Shown here: positions 55,916-64,000 of the stretch, piece by piece
How positions within the stretch are numbered: position 1 is the first letter of the stretch
Layout: every line of letters begins with the position of its first letter
From: Thalassotalea loyana
GTDB taxonomy: Bacteria > Pseudomonadota > Gammaproteobacteria > Enterobacterales > Alteromonadaceae
NCBI RefSeq assembly: GCF_030161435.1
Contig: NZ_BSSV01000009.1
Location: 62,001 to 126,000, forward strand
Reading direction: 5' to 3'
Length of the DNA: 64,000 bases
Notes under the pieces: generated by a model
What the model was told of the DNA's origin: nothing
What the model saw: the letters and a program-made list of their open reading frames with translations, nothing else
The model's database searches: none
Made by a program: the position numbers and the translations under genes

Positions 55916-55939
55916 GATATCTATTAAGGTTTTTAAAGG

Positions 55940-56692
55940 CTAGCCCAAGACTTGTTCAACATAAGGTCTAACACTTGCGACATCAGTGCAATGATTTGGA
56001 ATTAGCGTACTGCGATAGCCATCCCCAAGGAACGCACGATCTATTTCGATAAGCACGCCGGTCTCCGCACCGTTATCGACAAAGGTAATCTCTATCTCTT
56101 TAGCACTGAAAAAAGAACGTGAATTTGGTTTGAATTCATACTCTTGATAACAAGGTAAATGTGACGAGAACCCACCACCGCGAATACCACCTTGCTCTAT
56201 ATCGATTTTATAAAGCGAATAGCCACTTTGTTCTATGCATTCGAGCACTGCCAATTGTGTTGGAGAAGGCAATATAATCAAAGGATCTTTATCACTTCCA
56301 TCGATGCCATTTTTGATATCTAGTCCAGTTTGTAACCATACTTTAGAGATTTGCTGACCAAACAATGAGGTTGCGGGTACTTCAGGGTGAAGCTCTAAAG
56401 TAAACTGATGCGTGATTTCTTCACCTGGCTGTATGACTAAGTTTAATGACTGATGCCAGCTTTGAAGGACAACGCTCTTATTGTATTTCACCTCACTATC
56501 GCCAACATCTGCTTCAGCTTTTACTTCAGCCATCACAGCTAATTCTAATCCATTCAATTCTTGCTCGACATCACCACCCTTGATCTGTATTTCCACATCA
56601 AATGGTTGGCCTGCTTGTAATTGTTCTTGTAATAAAATTGCATCAACTTTTGCTTTGCCAATTCCTACACTGGCGAGTAGTTTTTTAAACAT
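55940..56692 (-). CDS. Spo0M-like (SpoOM family) protein
   Basis: 250 residues, an arrestin-like beta sandwich. MFKKLLASVGIGKAKVDAIL is the typical start, followed by VEIQIKGGDVEQELNGLELA, PGEEITHQFTLELHPEVPAT and VWLQTGLDIKNGIDGSDKDP. Spo0M controls sporulation in Bacillus, but homologues are widespread in non-sporulating bacteria with unknown roles. It is on the minus strand, 288 bases before rpsQ in the same orientation, and is separated from the S10 operon by a terminator and repeats. Last gene of the DNA between rpsQ and rplN. Confidence 0.88.
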   Translation of the reverse strand: MFKKLLASVGIGKAKVDAILLQEQLQAGQPFDVEIQIKGGDVEQELNGLELAVMAEVKAEADVGDSEVKYNKSVVLQSWHQSLNLVIQPGEEITHQFTLELHPEVPATSLFGQQISKVWLQTGLDIKNGIDGSDKDPLIILPSPTQLAVLECIEQSGYSLYKIDIEQGGIRGGGFSSHLPCYQEYEFKPNSRSFFSAKEIEITFVDNGAETGVLIEIDRAFLGDGYRSTLIPNHCTDVASVRPYVEQVLG

Positions 56693-56786
56693 GTCTTATC
56701 CTCATTTAGTTCATTGAGTATATCGCTAGATAAGTTATTTTGAAGTTCGAAAAATGTAACAAGATACGTTAAGCAAGATTCATTGT

Positions 56787-56932
56787 TTGAGCTGCACATT
56801 CGTTAATGACAATACGTTAGGCAATAAAAGAGATTAAGCTTTGTCAACGATGTCTACTAAGACCTACATCTGCTCTTAGAAGCCTCAGGTTGAGCTGCAC
56901 ATTCGGTAATTACGATACTTTAGGCAATAAAA
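56787..56932 (-). pseudogene. Decayed direct repeats of the rpsQ 3' end
   Basis: Bases 56826-56860 match 56972-57006 (the end of rpsQ and its stop region) at 34 of 35 positions. Similarity continues, with gaps, through TGCTCTTAGAA and TGCACATTCG inside rpsQ. A second partial unit, 56787-56829, matches 56890-56932 at 39 of 43 positions. On the minus strand the copy encodes a few rpsQ-like residues (ECA, SKS) and then hits in-frame stops, so it is not functional. The repeat unit is about 103 bases and a terminator separates it from the genuine gene. It looks like a rearrangement scar. Nothing else was seen in 56693-56786. Confidence 0.85.
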
Positions 56933-56957
56933 AACCCGACACAAGGTCGGGTTTTTT
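56932..56957 (-). terminator. Terminator of the S10 operon after rpsQ
   Basis: AAACCCGAC / GTCGGGTTT stem with an ACAAG loop and A/T tracts on both sides, 22 bases after the rpsQ stop. It ends the S10 operon separately from the spc operon. Confidence 0.9.
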
Positions 56958-56979
56958 AATATATCTCTATTAAAAGAGA

Positions 56980-57228
56980 TTAAGCTTTTTCAACGATGTC
57001 TACTAAAGTCCAAGATTTGCTCTTAGAAATTGGTGCACATTCGCGGATAGTCACTACGTCACCAGCAGCACACTGGTTAGTTTCATCATGAGCTTTCAAC
57101 TTAGTTGAACGGATCATGAATTTACCGTAGATAGGGTGCTTAACACGACGCTCAATTAGGACAGTGATAGACTTATCCATCTTGTCGCTAACTACGCGAC
57201 CTTGTAATGTACGAATTTTATCAGTCAT
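56980..57228 (-). CDS. rpsQ: 30S ribosomal protein S17
   Basis: 82 residues (E. coli 84). [20 protein letters not shown] at the start and [20 protein letters not shown] are typical of this OB-fold 16S rRNA-binding protein. Its start overlaps the rpmC stop. It is last in the S10 operon, and the normally adjacent rplN is 9.8 kb away. Confidence 0.99.
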   Translation of the reverse strand: MTDKIRTLQGRVVSDKMDKSITVLIERRVKHPIYGKFMIRSTKLKAHDETNQCAAGDVVTIRECAPISKSKSWTLVDIVEKA

Positions 57229-57419
57229 TACTTACCTGCCTTTTCAGTTAAGATAGTTTTAACGCGCGCAATGTTGCGGCGAACTTGTCTTAATAAGTGA
57301 GTTTGTGCTAACTGACCTGTGCTTGCTTGCATGCGGTAGTTAAACTGCTCACGTAATAAGCCTAATAATTCAGCATTAAGCTCTTCTACGCTTTTTTCTC
57401 TAAGTTCGTTAGCTTTCAT
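57228..57419 (-). CDS. rpmC: 50S ribosomal protein L29
   Basis: 63 residues (E. coli 63), two helices: [20 protein letters not shown] and [20 protein letters not shown]. It sits at the tunnel exit and contacts trigger factor and SRP. It overlaps rplP by one base and rpsQ by one base. Confidence 0.99.
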   Translation of the reverse strand: MKANELREKSVEELNAELLGLLREQFNYRMQASTGQLAQTHLLRQVRRNIARVKTILTEKAGK

Positions 57420-57832
57420 TACATCACCGTTCTAGTTACGAAGGTTGTTTTGAACGGAAGTTTAGCTGCTGCTAAAGCAAATGCTTCACGAGCTAAAGCT
57501 TCTGGAACACCTTCCATTTCATAAAGAACACGACCTGGTAGGATTTGACAAACCCAATATTCCACGCCACCTTTACCTTTACCCATACGAACCTCTAGAG
57601 GCTTCTTAGTAATCGGCTTATCAGGGAATACGCGAATCCAGATTTTACCTTGACGCTTAACGTGACGAGTCATCGCACGACGAGCGGCTTCAATTTGACG
57701 AGCTGTCATACGACCACGCTCAACAGATTTTAAACCGTAAGTACCGAAGCTAACTGTGCTACCTGTGTGTGCAAGACCACGGTTACGCAGTTTCATTTGC
57801 TTACGGAATTTAGTACGTTTTGGTTGTAACAT
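57419..57832 (-). CDS. rplP: 50S ribosomal protein L16
   Basis: 137 residues (E. coli 136). The start [40 protein letters not shown] and [13 protein letters not shown] at the end are canonical. It shapes the A-site tRNA elbow contact. 10 bases after rpsC. Confidence 0.99.
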   Translation of the reverse strand: MLQPKRTKFRKQMKLRNRGLAHTGSTVSFGTYGLKSVERGRMTARQIEAARRAMTRHVKRQGKIWIRVFPDKPITKKPLEVRMGKGKGGVEYWVCQILPGRVLYEMEGVPEALAREAFALAAAKLPFKTTFVTRTVM

Positions 57833-57842
57833 TACTTAACTC

Positions 57843-58538
57843 CTACTTGCTCTTGCGGTTGTTGCGCTTCTTAGGCTTAGCAGCTGGTTTTTCTGCCTCT
57901 AATGGCATGTTACCAATAACTTCACCTTTGAAGATCCATACTTTGATACCGATAGTACCGTAAGTAGTTTCACCACGCGCAGTAGCGTAATCGATGTCAG
58001 CACGTAAAGTGTGTAATGGTACACGACCTTCACGGTACCACTCAGAACGAGCGATATCAGCGCCGCCTAAACGACCGCTAACTTCAACTTTAATACCTTT
58101 AGCACCTAAACGCATTGCGTTTTGTACAGCACGCTTCATAGCACGACGGAACATAACACGACGCTCTAACTGGCTCGCGATGCTGTCAGCTACTAATTGT
58201 GCATCCATCTCTGGCTTACGTACTTCAGCAATGTTGATTTGCGCAGGTACACCAGCGATTTTAGATACTTGTAAACGTAACTTTTCTACGTCTTCACCTT
58301 TCTTACCGATAACAACACCAGGACGAGCTGTGTGAATAGTTACACGGATAGATTTAGCTGGACGCTCAATTACGATTTTTGATAATGAAGCACGCTTCAA
58401 TTGCTCAGACAAGTATGCACGAACCAAGTGGTCACCGTGAATATTTGCAGCAAAATCTTTAGTGCTTGCGAACCATGTAGACGCGTAAGGCTTTGTGATA
58501 CCTAGGCGAATACCGGTAGGATGTACTTTTTGACCCAT
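57843..58538 (-). CDS. rpsC: 30S ribosomal protein S3
   Basis: 231 residues (E. coli 233). A KH domain with [20 protein letters not shown], an N-terminal [20 protein letters not shown] and a basic tail. mRNA-entry protein with helicase-like function. 12 bases after rplV. Confidence 0.99.
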   Translation of the reverse strand: MGQKVHPTGIRLGITKPYASTWFASTKDFAANIHGDHLVRAYLSEQLKRASLSKIVIERPAKSIRVTIHTARPGVVIGKKGEDVEKLRLQVSKIAGVPAQINIAEVRKPEMDAQLVADSIASQLERRVMFRRAMKRAVQNAMRLGAKGIKVEVSGRLGGADIARSEWYREGRVPLHTLRADIDYATARGETTYGTIGIKVWIFKGEVIGNMPLEAEKPAAKPKKRNNRKSK

Positions 58539-58550
58539 ACTAATATACTC

Positions 58551-58883
58551 CTAGCTATCAGCTACAATCACAGTGATGTGACTTGTACGCTTAAGGATAC
58601 GATCCGCGCGACCTTTCGCACGAGGCTTAATACGTTTCATCGTTGGACCATCGTCAACCATAATAGTTTTAACGAATAATTCATCGATGTCTGCACCTTC
58701 GTTGTGCTCTGCGTTAGCAATTGCTGAGTTTAGAACTTTCTTAACTAAAACAGCAGCTGATTTGTTGCTGTATTCTAAGATTTCTAAAGCTTTCTCAACG
58801 TGTAAACCACGGATTTGGTCTACAACTAAACGTGCTTTTTGAGCAGAACCACGGGCAAATTTATGTTTAGCAATAGCTTCCAT
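58551..58883 (-). CDS. rplV: 50S ribosomal protein L22
   Basis: 110 residues (E. coli 110). [20 protein letters not shown] and the extended loop segment [20 protein letters not shown], which lines the exit tunnel, are intact. 11 bases after rpsS. Confidence 0.99.
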   Translation of the reverse strand: MEAIAKHKFARGSAQKARLVVDQIRGLHVEKALEILEYSNKSAAVLVKKVLNSAIANAEHNEGADIDELFVKTIMVDDGPTMKRIKPRAKGRADRILKRTSHITVIVADS

Positions 58884-58894
58884 TACATTTCCCC

Positions 58895-59170
58895 TTATCG
58901 TTTCGCTTTCTTATCAGCGACGTGGCCGCGATAAGTACGAGTTGGTGCAAATTCACCTAATTTGTGACCGATCATTTCATCAGTTACAAATACAGGTACG
59001 TGTTGACGGCCATTATGGACAGCGATGGTCAATCCGATCATGTTAGGAATGATCATTGAGCGACGAGACCAAGTTTTAATAGGTTTCTTGTTCCCGCTTT
59101 CCAAAGCTTTCTCTACCTTCGTCAACAAGTGTAGGTCAATAAAAGGACCTTTCTTGAGAGAACGTGGCAT
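58895..59170 (-). CDS. rpsS: 30S ribosomal protein S19
   Basis: 91 residues (E. coli 92). [20 protein letters not shown] at the start, then [21 protein letters not shown] head protein paired with S13. It lies 31 bases after rplB. Confidence 0.99.
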   Translation of the reverse strand: MPRSLKKGPFIDLHLLTKVEKALESGNKKPIKTWSRRSMIIPNMIGLTIAVHNGRQHVPVFVTDEMIGHKLGEFAPTRTYRGHVADKKAKR

Positions 59171-59201
59171 GGTATTTCCTCTTTAAAATTAACTAGTACT
59201 A

Positions 59202-60026
59202 TTACTTAGTACGACGACGTACGATGAACTTATCAGTACGCTTGTTCTTACGAGTCTTGTAACCCTTAGTAGGTACACCCCAAGGTGATACTGGGTGACG
59301 ACCACCTGAAGTACGACCTTCACCACCACCGTGCGGGTGATCAACTGGGTTCATCGCCACACCACGTACGGTAGGACGAACACCACGCCAGCGCGAAGCA
59401 CCAGCTTTACCAAGAGAACGTAACATATGTTCTGCGTTACCGATTTCACCTAAAGTTGCACGACATTCCGCTTCAACTTTACGCATCTCGCCTGAACGAA
59501 GACGTAAAGTAACGTAAGCGCCGTCTTTAGCAACTAATTGTGCATAAGTACCAGCAGCACGCGCGATTTGAGCACCTTTACCAGGCTTCAATTCGATTGC
59601 GTGAATAACACTACCTAATGGAGTGTTACGTAAAGGTAATGTGTTACCTGTTTTGATCGGCGCGTCTACACCAGACTGGATTGAATCACCAGCTTTTAAG
59701 CCCTTTGGAGCTAAGATGTAACGACGTTCACCGTCTGCGTATAATACTAACGCGATGTTAGCACTACGGTTCGGATCGTATTCTAAACGCTCAACTTTAG
59801 CCGGGATACCGTCTTTGTTGCGTTTGAAGTCGATTACACGGTAGTGATGCTTGTGACCACCGCCGATGTGACGAACTGTGATACGACCGTTGTTGTTACG
59901 ACCACCAGACTTAGAGTTTTTCTCTAATAGTGGAGCGTAAGGCTTACCTTTGTATAAATCCGAGTTAACCACTTTAACAACGTGGCGACGACCCGGAGAA
60001 GTAGGTTTACATTTTACAATAGCCAT
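59202..60026 (-). CDS. rplB: 50S ribosomal protein L2
   Basis: 274 residues (E. coli 273). It includes [20 protein letters not shown] and the C-terminal [20 protein letters not shown] with the histidine near the peptidyl-transferase centre. 15 bases after rplW. Confidence 0.99.
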   Translation of the reverse strand: MAIVKCKPTSPGRRHVVKVVNSDLYKGKPYAPLLEKNSKSGGRNNNGRITVRHIGGGHKHHYRVIDFKRNKDGIPAKVERLEYDPNRSANIALVLYADGERRYILAPKGLKAGDSIQSGVDAPIKTGNTLPLRNTPLGSVIHAIELKPGKGAQIARAAGTYAQLVAKDGAYVTLRLRSGEMRKVEAECRATLGEIGNAEHMLRSLGKAGASRWRGVRPTVRGVAMNPVDHPHGGGEGRTSGGRHPVSPWGVPTKGYKTRKNKRTDKFIVRRRTK

Positions 60027-60041
60027 TTGAAACTCCTCCTA

Positions 60042-60341
60042 TTACTCTGCGCCAACGAAGTCGATGTCGCTACCTTCAGCAAGGGTAACGTATGCTTTTT
60101 TCCAGTCAGAACGACGACCGAAACGAGCACCAGTACGTTTAGTTTTACCCTTAACGTTAAGTGTACGAACACCTTCAACAGAAACTTCGAAAAGTTTCTC
60201 AACAGCAGCTTTGATTTCCGCTTTAGTAGCGTCAGTAGCAACTTTAAACACGATAGTGTTGTTAGCTTCAGCAGCTACAGTTGCTTTCTCAGAAATGTTT
60301 GGTGCTAATAACACCTTTAACAAACGTTCTTCGTTTATCAT
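60042..60341 (-). CDS. rplW: 50S ribosomal protein L23
   Basis: 99 residues (E. coli 100). [20 protein letters not shown] and [20 protein letters not shown] are typical; it is the trigger-factor docking protein at the tunnel exit. Its ATG overlaps the rplD stop (ATGA), so translation is coupled. Confidence 0.99.
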   Translation of the reverse strand: MINEERLLKVLLAPNISEKATVAAEANNTIVFKVATDATKAEIKAAVEKLFEVSVEGVRTLNVKGKTKRTGARFGRRSDWKKAYVTLAEGSDIDFVGAE

Positions 60342-60943
60342 GCGAACATCTCCTCAACTTGCTTAACTGCGTCAGCAGTCATCAATACTTTTTCGAAACC
60401 TACTAAAGAAACAGGGTCAATCGCTTGAACGTCACGAACGTCAACTTTGTATAAGTTGCGAGCAGATAAGAATAAGTTCTCATCAACTTCTTTCGTTACG
60501 ATTAACACATCTTTTAATTCTAAGCCTTTTAACTTAGCAACTAATTCTTTAGTTTTTGGTGTTTCAACTGCAAAATCGTTAACCACAACTAAACGTTCTT
60601 GACGAACTAATTCAGAAAGGATGCTTTTGATCGCACCACGGTACATTTTACGGTTAACTTTTTGGCTGTGATCTTGTGGACGAGCAGCGAATGTTACGCC
60701 ACCTGTACGCCAGATTGGACCACGAGTTGTACCAGCACGAGCACGGCCAGTACCTTTTTGACGCCATGGCTTTTTACCACCGCCGCTAACTTCAGAACGG
60801 TTCTTTTGCTTTACAGTACCTTGACGAGCACCAGCTGCGTATGCAACTACTACTTGGTGTACTAAAGCTTCGTTGAATTCACGACCGAACGTTGCTTCTG
60901 AAACTTCAACAGCGCCTGACGCGTCTTTTAATGCTAATTCCAT
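60338..60943 (-). CDS. rplD: 50S ribosomal protein L4
   Basis: 201 residues from ATG 60943 (E. coli 201); a TTG one codon earlier is in frame but not used. [20 protein letters not shown], the tunnel-lining loop, is conserved. In E. coli L4 also represses the S10 operon through its leader, and a candidate leader hairpin is present upstream of rpsJ here. Confidence 0.99.
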   Translation of the reverse strand: MELALKDASGAVEVSEATFGREFNEALVHQVVVAYAAGARQGTVKQKNRSEVSGGGKKPWRQKGTGRARAGTTRGPIWRTGGVTFAARPQDHSQKVNRKMYRGAIKSILSELVRQERLVVVNDFAVETPKTKELVAKLKGLELKDVLIVTKEVDENLFLSARNLYKVDVRDVQAIDPVSLVGFEKVLMTADAVKQVEEMFA

Positions 60944-60961
60944 CAAAATTCTCCTCAGACG

Positions 60962-61600
60962 TTAAGCTTTAACAGCTGGCTTGATGATTACGTCAGCGTT
61001 AACGTGACCCGGAACTGCACCTTTGATAAGAAGCAAGTTACGTTCAGCATCTACGCGAACTAATTCAAGGTTTTGAGTAGTAACTTTCTCAGCACCCATG
61101 TGACCAGACATTTTTTTGCCTTTGAATACACGGCCTGGTGTTTGACACTGACCGATTGAACCGTTTGAACGGTGAGAAATAGAGTTACCGTGAGTTGCAT
61201 CTTGCATACGGAAGTTCCAACGCTTGATACCGCCTTGGAAACCTTTACCTTTTGAAGTGCCGGTTACGTCTACTAATTTTGTTTCGTTGAATAACTCAAC
61301 AGTGATTTCACTGCCAGTTGCTAATTCAGCGCCTTCACCTTCCGCTAAACGGAATTCCCATAAACCACGACCTGCTTCGATACCTGCTTTCGCAAAGTGA
61401 CCAGCTGCTGGCTTGTTTACACGGTTAGCTTTTTTAGCACCAGTAGTAACTTGAATCGCTGAGTAACCATCGTTGTCTACAGTTTTAACCTGAGCAACGC
61501 GGTTCGCTTCAACTTCTAGGACTGTAACAGGAGTAGAAACGCCATCTTCAGAGAAGACACGAGTCATACCAACTTTACGTCCAACTAGACCGATAGTCAT
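60962..61600 (-). CDS. rplC: 50S ribosomal protein L3
   Basis: 212 residues (E. coli 209). [20 protein letters not shown] at the start, then [17 protein letters not shown] and the glutamine-methylation region [20 protein letters not shown]. It lies 14 bases after rpsJ. Confidence 0.99.
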   Translation of the reverse strand: MTIGLVGRKVGMTRVFSEDGVSTPVTVLEVEANRVAQVKTVDNDGYSAIQVTTGAKKANRVNKPAAGHFAKAGIEAGRGLWEFRLAEGEGAELATGSEITVELFNETKLVDVTGTSKGKGFQGGIKRWNFRMQDATHGNSISHRSNGSIGQCQTPGRVFKGKKMSGHMGAEKVTTQNLELVRVDAERNLLLIKGAVPGHVNADVIIKPAVKA

Positions 61601-61614
61601 GTTAAAACCCCCTA

Positions 61615-62082
<468 letters not shown>

Positions 62083-62112
62083 TCACGCAGGCAAAGCCAA
62101 ACGTGGAGGCGC

Positions 62113-62140
62113 ATTATACTAAAGTCGACTAAAAGTGCAA
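62113..62140 (-). promoter_or_regulatory. S10 operon promoter
   Basis: On the minus strand TTGCAC (62135-62140), a 16-base spacer, TATAAT (62113-62118), then the discriminator GCGCC. A strong sigma-70 promoter with the GC-rich discriminator expected for stringent control. Confidence 0.8.
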
Positions 62141-62175
62141 CAATTATTTTAGTTTTAAAGAGAGGTTAACCGCTA

Positions 62176-64000
62176 TCATTCGTCAGTGAAAAGGAGCTCT
62201 TCGACTTTTTGTTTTATTGCTTGATAGGGTATTTGTTGGCAAAGTCCAAAACCGTTGAGCGACTTAACCTTATGGCGCGTAAAAACAGGCACTGTCATGC
62301 CTGCCAAAAATCGACTAATACTAGTCGTTGTAATAGGGTGATTTATCTTAGGCTCAACTTTAGCTTTCAGTGATGCTATTGCGGATTGAATCTCGTCATC
62401 CGATGGCCAATGAATAGCTTTTGATCGTGTAAGTTTGACAACTTGCCCCAAACATACACTGCAATGACCACATTTGTGAGGGGCGTTACTATCATCAAAA
62501 TAGTTTGCTAACTGCCAGGTTAAACAGTTGTCATCATTAAAGAAGTTAATTAAGCGGCCAATACGACTAATTTCTTTCTCCTCAATTTGTTCAAAATACT
62601 GAGAAAGCGAATCAGCGAGGTATATGTCATTGAGCTTTTCATGATTTACACGATATACATCCATGACCTGTTTAGTTTCTATTTCGATAAGTTCCTTATC
62701 ACTCAGGTATTCTAGTGCCGTCATGATGCGCTTGCGGTCACTACTACTGTGTCCGCTTATCGCTTCAAAATCTGGCTGGTACCAAACTTTCTTTCCTGGT
62801 GAGTATTTGAAAATGGTCTCAATAAACCGCCTTCTTTCCCCGTCAAACAGCGCAATGATCTCGGAGGCGCTGCTAACAAACTTGAATTTCACTTCGGCAA
62901 AATAGCTAAACTTAGGCTGTAAAACACCACCAAGCTCTAGCTGCACTAATAAAGTTTTCAATGGCAACTGTTTTATATTACTTAGCGTTGAGAGTTGATA
63001 TAGCTGAACCTCCCAGTGAGTGCCAACTTGCTCTTGTTTTATAGTATCAATGACCAAAGCGATGCTGTCTTTTTCCGGTGTATCGCCATACACAAAGTTC
63101 TCTAATACAGTCAAACCATCTAGATTCGCTAACGTAATACAATGACTAATTTCTCCATCACGCCCTGCTCGACCAATTTCTTGACTATAGTTTTCAATCG
63201 ATTTGGGTAAGTCATAATGAATAACAAAGCGAATATCACGTTTATCTACCCCCATACCGAACGCAATGGTTGCTACAACGACGTCGATTGCGCCAGACAT
63301 AAAGTCGTGTTGTATTTGGCTACGCAATTCATTAGCCAAACCAGCATGGTAGGCGCAAGCATTAATTCCCTTTTGCTTTAGGTTCGCAGCGACCTCTTCC
63401 GCAGTATGTTGCAACGTCACGTAAACGATGCCATTTCCTCGCTGCGCCGAAACCTGTTTCACTAGCTCATTCGTTTTGTTTAACTCGTTACAAGCGATTA
63501 CGGATAAATGAAGATTAGGGCGATAAAACCCAGTTTGGACAATATGCTCTGCCTTTATATGGAAACGCTGAGCCATATCATACTTAACTTGTCTGGTTGC
63601 AGTAGCCGTTAATAATAACGTTAGCGGTATAGAAAGCTCCTGTGCATACTGTGGAAGCTTAAGATAGTCAGGTCTAAAGTTGTGTCCCCACTCCGAAATA
63701 CAGTGTGCTTCATCAACCACTAGCATTGAAATAGGTAGGCTACTGATTAAATGTCTAAAACGCTCATTCTTAAATCTTTCAACTGACACCATCAATATTT
63801 TTATTTCGCCAGCTCTTAGCCGCTGAACTATTGCTTGGTGTTCTTGATAGCTTAGCGTTGAATCGATGCTTGCAGCTGGAATTGAATGGGCAGTTAAGAA
63901 TTCCAGCTGATCTTTCATTAACGCTAATAATGGCGAAACTACCAACGTAAGGTTCGGTAAGTGAAGAGCCGTTAATTGGTAACACAAGGACTTTCCTGAA
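62176..64000 (-). CDS. RecQ-family ATP-dependent DNA helicase, 5' end outside window
   Basis: At least 607 residues. The frame is open to the last base, where SGKSLCYQL, the end of Walker A, is encoded, so only the N-terminal part is missing. Helicase motifs: VVSPLLALMKDQLEFL (Ia), VDEAHCISEWGHNFRPDY (II), TATAT (III), VYVTLQHTAEEVAANLK (IV), IAFGMGVDKRDIRFVIHYDL (V) and QEIGRAGRDGE (VI). Zinc cysteines are in CGHCSVCLG. No obvious HRDC domain follows. It is the short RecQ type rather than clearly recQ itself, so no symbol is given. It ends 58 bases upstream of the S10 promoter region. Confidence 0.93.
   Translation of the reverse strand, partial: SGKSLCYQLTALHLPNLTLVVSPLLALMKDQLEFLTAHSIPAASIDSTLSYQEHQAIVQRLRAGEIKILMVSVERFKNERFRHLISSLPISMLVVDEAHCISEWGHNFRPDYLKLPQYAQELSIPLTLLLTATATRQVKYDMAQRFHIKAEHIVQTGFYRPNLHLSVIACNELNKTNELVKQVSAQRGNGIVYVTLQHTAEEVAANLKQKGINACAYHAGLANELRSQIQHDFMSGAIDVVVATIAFGMGVDKRDIRFVIHYDLPKSIENYSQEIGRAGRDGEISHCITLANLDGLTVLENFVYGDTPEKDSIALVIDTIKQEQVGTHWEVQLYQLSTLSNIKQLPLKTLLVQLELGGVLQPKFSYFAEVKFKFVSSASEIIALFDGERRRFIETIFKYSPGKKVWYQPDFEAISGHSSSDRKRIMTALEYLSDKELIEIETKQVMDVYRVNHEKLNDIYLADSLSQYFEQIEEKEISRIGRLINFFNDDNCLTWQLANYFDDSNAPHKCGHCSVCLGQVVKLTRSKAIHWPSDDEIQSAIASLKAKVEPKINHPITTTSISRFLAGMTVPVFTRHKVKSLNGFGLCQQIPYQAIKQKVEELLFTDE

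Noticed and set aside
60014-60366. Plus- and minus-strand alternative frames over rplW
   Set aside because: rplW is unambiguous in length and motif; the others are codon-bias shadows.

Overview
The window looks like a chromosome segment from a moderately AT-rich marine gammaproteobacterium, most likely of the Alteromonadales (Colwellia/Thalassotalea-like). This is inferred from gammaproteobacterial versions of SpeD, RpoA, FadH, UvrA and AnmK, an E. coli-type THI element, an ast operon followed by a DUF1338 gene, and a DUF3802-like gene. It is not based on any search. Nearly all genes are intact. I see no CRISPR array, insertion sequence, prophage, tRNA or rRNA gene.

Layout. 1-4.4 kb: the 3' part of anmK, a small orphan gene, and a c-di-GMP-I (GEMM) riboswitch in front of a large predicted outer-membrane lipoprotein. 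4.4-16.1 kb: ssb, yajR-like MFS transporter and uvrA. A 6.5 kb block lies between ssb and the transporter and holds a hot-dog thioesterase, a secreted amidohydrolase, a double solute-binding-like protein, fadH and a Gre-like gene. 16.1-22.4 kb: a spermidine-synthase-like enzyme split into a membrane protein and an exported-looking enzyme, a two-TM K+ channel, a huge TolB-propeller/amidohydrolase fusion, and another solute-binding-like protein. 22.4-30.7 kb: ubiX, mpl, ycbX-like, pxpABC (5-oxoprolinase), a GNAT gene, pabA and an HDOD gene. 30.7-38.5 kb: astC/argD-astA-astD (arginine succinyltransferase pathway), DUF1338, DUF3802-like, OsmC/YhfA-like, speD and prkB.

38.6-62.2 kb is the S10-spc-alpha ribosomal protein region on the minus strand, and it is split. 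The alpha and spc operons (rplQ to rplN) occupy 38.7-47.2 kb and the S10 operon (rpsQ to rpsJ) occupies 57.0-61.9 kb. Between rpsQ and rplN, usually neighbours, lies 9.8 kb of mostly opposite-strand DNA: a TPP riboswitch, thiC-thiO-thiS-thiG-thiDE, an OPT-family transporter with a small membrane partner, and a Spo0M-like gene. The break falls exactly at the S10/spc operon boundary. Next to rpsQ there are decayed direct repeats of the rpsQ 3' end, which look like a rearrangement scar. The window ends in a RecQ-family helicase gene whose 5' end lies outside.

Main points for follow-up: the c-di-GMP riboswitch and its uncharacterised lipoprotein target; the thiamine cassette inside the ribosomal super-operon together with the rpsQ repeat scar; near-identical -10/discriminator sequences at the ribosomal promoters; and the split, apparently exported spermidine-synthase-like enzyme.
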